Shown in pieces: positions 62,430 to 64,000 of a DNA stretch of 64,000 nucleotides. The notes beneath the pieces are model-generated. The model made no database searches. It had not been told where the DNA came from and was given only the letters and a program-made list of their open reading frames with translations. The stretch comes from an uncultured Myxococcales bacterium. Its GTDB lineage: Bacteria > Myxococcota_A > Polyangia > Polyangiales > Polyangiaceae. The DNA lies in contig CALMUT010000081.1 of the NCBI GenBank assembly GCA_937872925.1, positions 1 to 64,000 on the forward strand. The letters run 5' to 3'. Positions within the stretch are counted from its first letter, which is position 1. Every line of letters starts with the position of its first letter. A program made the position numbers and the translations under genes.

Positions 62430-63605
62430 ATGCTGCGTCACTCGCCCCTTCTCGCCGCTGTCGCTCTCGTCGCGGGTCTGCTCGCGCCCGCTGCGGCTGC
62501 GCCGCCGCCCGATCTGTCGATAGCGTCACTTCGCGTCGATGGCGCGTGTCGCATCCAGCTGCGCATCAAGAACGCAGGCGGGCCCCTCAGCGCAGTCTCC
62601 CACGGCGCCGCTCAAGCCTCGATCGACACGGGTCTCACGCTGCACCAAGTTGCGCTGAGCCGCATCGATAGCGGAGGCGCACTTCGCAGCCCCGGAGGCA
62701 CGGTCCAGTACGCTTTCAAGCACGCGCTGCCCACAGCAGGATCGGTCAAGGTCACCTTGGACGCCAACCGGGTCGTGCGCGAGAAGCGCGAGAACAACAA
62801 TTCCCGACGCGTTGCCGTCCCTGCCACCTGTTGGCAGCTGACGCGCAGCAAGAAGGCCGTGCGCCCGCGGGCACGCTCTCGCGCGCTTCAGCTAAACCCC
62901 GCGACGATGAGCGTGAAGCACGCCGCGCGTCGCTTCGAGGTGCAACTTGCCACCGGAGTGGATAACGATGCGCGCTGGCACTGGACCGCCAGGGTCAAGA
63001 ACACCGGCACCGTGAAGATCCCAATCGGGTCGATCGCCCTGGAAGGTACCCAGCGATCACCTTCACTGAGCTCTGGCGCATCGGGTGGGGTCAACCCCTG
63101 GAGCTTGGATCCAGGTCAGGCGCGTTCCGTGAAGCTCTACTTCAATCCCTGTGCCTACGCCTACGGGCTAGCGCTCACCGCCAAGGACGCCCAGACTCGG
63201 GCGACCCTCGAGACCACCAGCGTAGCGTTGCCGCAAGTGAAGGGCTCGGACCTCGATGTCAGCATCAGCTTCGACCAGCCCAACAAGCGCCGGCGGATCC
63301 TGGTCGTAAACCGCTCGCCCGTTGCCGTGAAGCTGGGGGTGCAGTGCGTATTTCGCGACGCCACCAGCGTGCACCAGAGCAAGTGGACGGAAAAGCCCTG
63401 CGGCGGGATCGAAATGCGGCTGCGCCCCAATCAAGGCAACTCCTTCGACGGTCCGGTGGCGGCCTGGCAGCCTGGGATGCGCGGCGTCATCTTCGCGATG
63501 ATCTACCGCAACCAGGATGCTTCGAACTGCGGCGGCGATGCCCGGAAGCGCATCGCGGTCGAGTCCCTAGTTCTCCCCATCGTCGGCTGGCAACCCGACG
63601 GCTGA
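62430..63605 (+). CDS. Secreted protein with CARDB-like domain
   Basis: 391 residues from ATG 62430, preceded by GCAGGAGG; the longer open frame is rejected. Signal peptide MLRHSPLLAAVALVAGLLAP then AAAAPPPD. Residues about 30-150 resemble a CARDB/Ig-like domain (LSIASLRVDGACRIQLRIKN with the typical DANRVVREKRENNN end). A second Ig-like region follows around 190-290 (WHWTARVKNTGTVKIPIGSI, LDPGQARSVKLYF). No catalytic motif. Likely periplasmic or extracellular; function unknown. Confidence 0.78.
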   Translation: MLRHSPLLAAVALVAGLLAPAAAAPPPDLSIASLRVDGACRIQLRIKNAGGPLSAVSHGAAQASIDTGLTLHQVALSRIDSGGALRSPGGTVQYAFKHALPTAGSVKVTLDANRVVREKRENNNSRRVAVPATCWQLTRSKKAVRPRARSRALQLNPATMSVKHAARRFEVQLATGVDNDARWHWTARVKNTGTVKIPIGSIALEGTQRSPSLSSGASGGVNPWSLDPGQARSVKLYFNPCAYAYGLALTAKDAQTRATLETTSVALPQVKGSDLDVSISFDQPNKRRRILVVNRSPVAVKLGVQCVFRDATSVHQSKWTEKPCGGIEMRLRPNQGNSFDGPVAAWQPGMRGVIFAMIYRNQDASNCGGDARKRIAVESLVLPIVGWQPDG

Positions 63606-63866
63606 GCACCGCTGGAGCTCTCATCGTGCCTCGTGAGCGGGCGGGAACTGGGCGCGGGACAACACCTGCCTCGGCAAGCATGTCGCTCTGCACGAAGTCA
63701 TGAACGGATCGTACCGCCCAGCCAGAGACCGCGACAAGTCGATTGCGCATCGCTCGCCCGCGCTTCTCTGGTCGCGCGCGAGGCCAGTATTTGCTCGCGA
63801 TGCCACGTTGACAAGCGGCCGCGCAAGGCTAGCCTTTGAAGAGGTTTCTCTGCTCAAAGGTTGAAC

Positions 63867-64000
63867 ATGCGCGCGGCGCGAACGTTCGGACTTGTTGCGC
63901 TATTTGGTCTCGGGGGCTGCGGTGGCTTGGTCGAGCCTACGCCGTGCTCGTTTGAGACCGATCTCGTGACCCGACCAGGACCGTGCGCCGAAGCAGGCAA
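63867..64000 (+). CDS. Lipoprotein, 3' truncated by window edge
   Basis: ATG 63867 starts MRAARTFGLVALFGLGGC with lipobox GLGGC, followed by GGLVEPTPCSFETDLVTRPG. Only 44 codons are inside the window, so nothing can be said about the mature domain. The 260 bp before it contain no gene. Confidence 0.7.
   Translation, partial: MRAARTFGLVALFGLGGCGGLVEPTPCSFETDLVTRPGPCAEAG

Overview
The window looks like a chromosomal segment of a Myxococcota bacterium, most likely order Polyangiales (Sorangium/Polyangium-like). The evidence is high GC, many GTG/TTG starts, a very large number of Sec/lipobox lipoproteins with Gly/Ser/Ala-rich (GGTGG, GGSAG) linkers, DUF4215-type Cys-rich repeats, a MYXO-CTERM sorting tail and IVS-type four-helix-bundle genes. 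No rRNA, tRNA or CRISPR array was recognised.

Layout. 3-596: 3' part of a bacterial expansin. 889-9532: a tightly packed five-gene operon (coiled-coil membrane protein, MoxR ATPase, DUF58 protein, two VWA membrane proteins) of the MoxR/Bat type. 9.7-31.1 kb: a mixture of envelope lipoproteins (FG-GAP/ASPIC, VWA, propeller-like, C-type lectin, Cys-rich) with housekeeping or metabolic genes (TSUP permease, LysR regulator, M2 peptidase, homocysteine S-methyltransferase-like protein, glutamate-cysteine ligase, NhaA) and two Uma2-family genes. Remnants of an AAC(3)-I-like acetyltransferase and of an IS91-type transposase lie at 16.2-17.4 kb. 31.3-45.1 kb: acyl-CoA dehydrogenase, DUF1232 protein, 7TM hybrid sensor kinase, a coupled pair of unknown genes, an astacin-like protease carrying both a lipobox and a MYXO-CTERM tail, and three large Cys-rich lipoproteins. 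45.6-47.8 kb: groES-groEL behind a sigma70-like promoter and a CIRCE operator, closed by an intrinsic terminator.

47.8-62.3 kb is an accessory, repeat-rich mosaic. It holds three copies of a four-helix-bundle (IVS/TIGR02436-like) locus. In each copy the perfect Shine-Dalgarno sequence is paired inside a 10-bp hairpin, and two copies are preceded by a large inverted repeat built of GCACTT/AAGTGC units. All three ORFs are broken, two of them by the same 26-nt palindromic insert. The mosaic also holds a near-identical copy of the last 45 codons of groEL, one intact DUF559 gene and three DUF559 remnants, a remnant of a paralogue of the 61.4-kb gene, an HNH gene with an apparent frameshift, two conserved small accessory proteins, and a translationally coupled three-gene cassette (TIGR04255-like protein, unknown helper, HNH nuclease). 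That cassette is the best candidate here for an undescribed, possibly defensive, system. Further lipoproteins and a CARDB-like secreted protein follow to the end.

All family names are assigned by reading motifs and comparing with remembered family features; no database search was possible.
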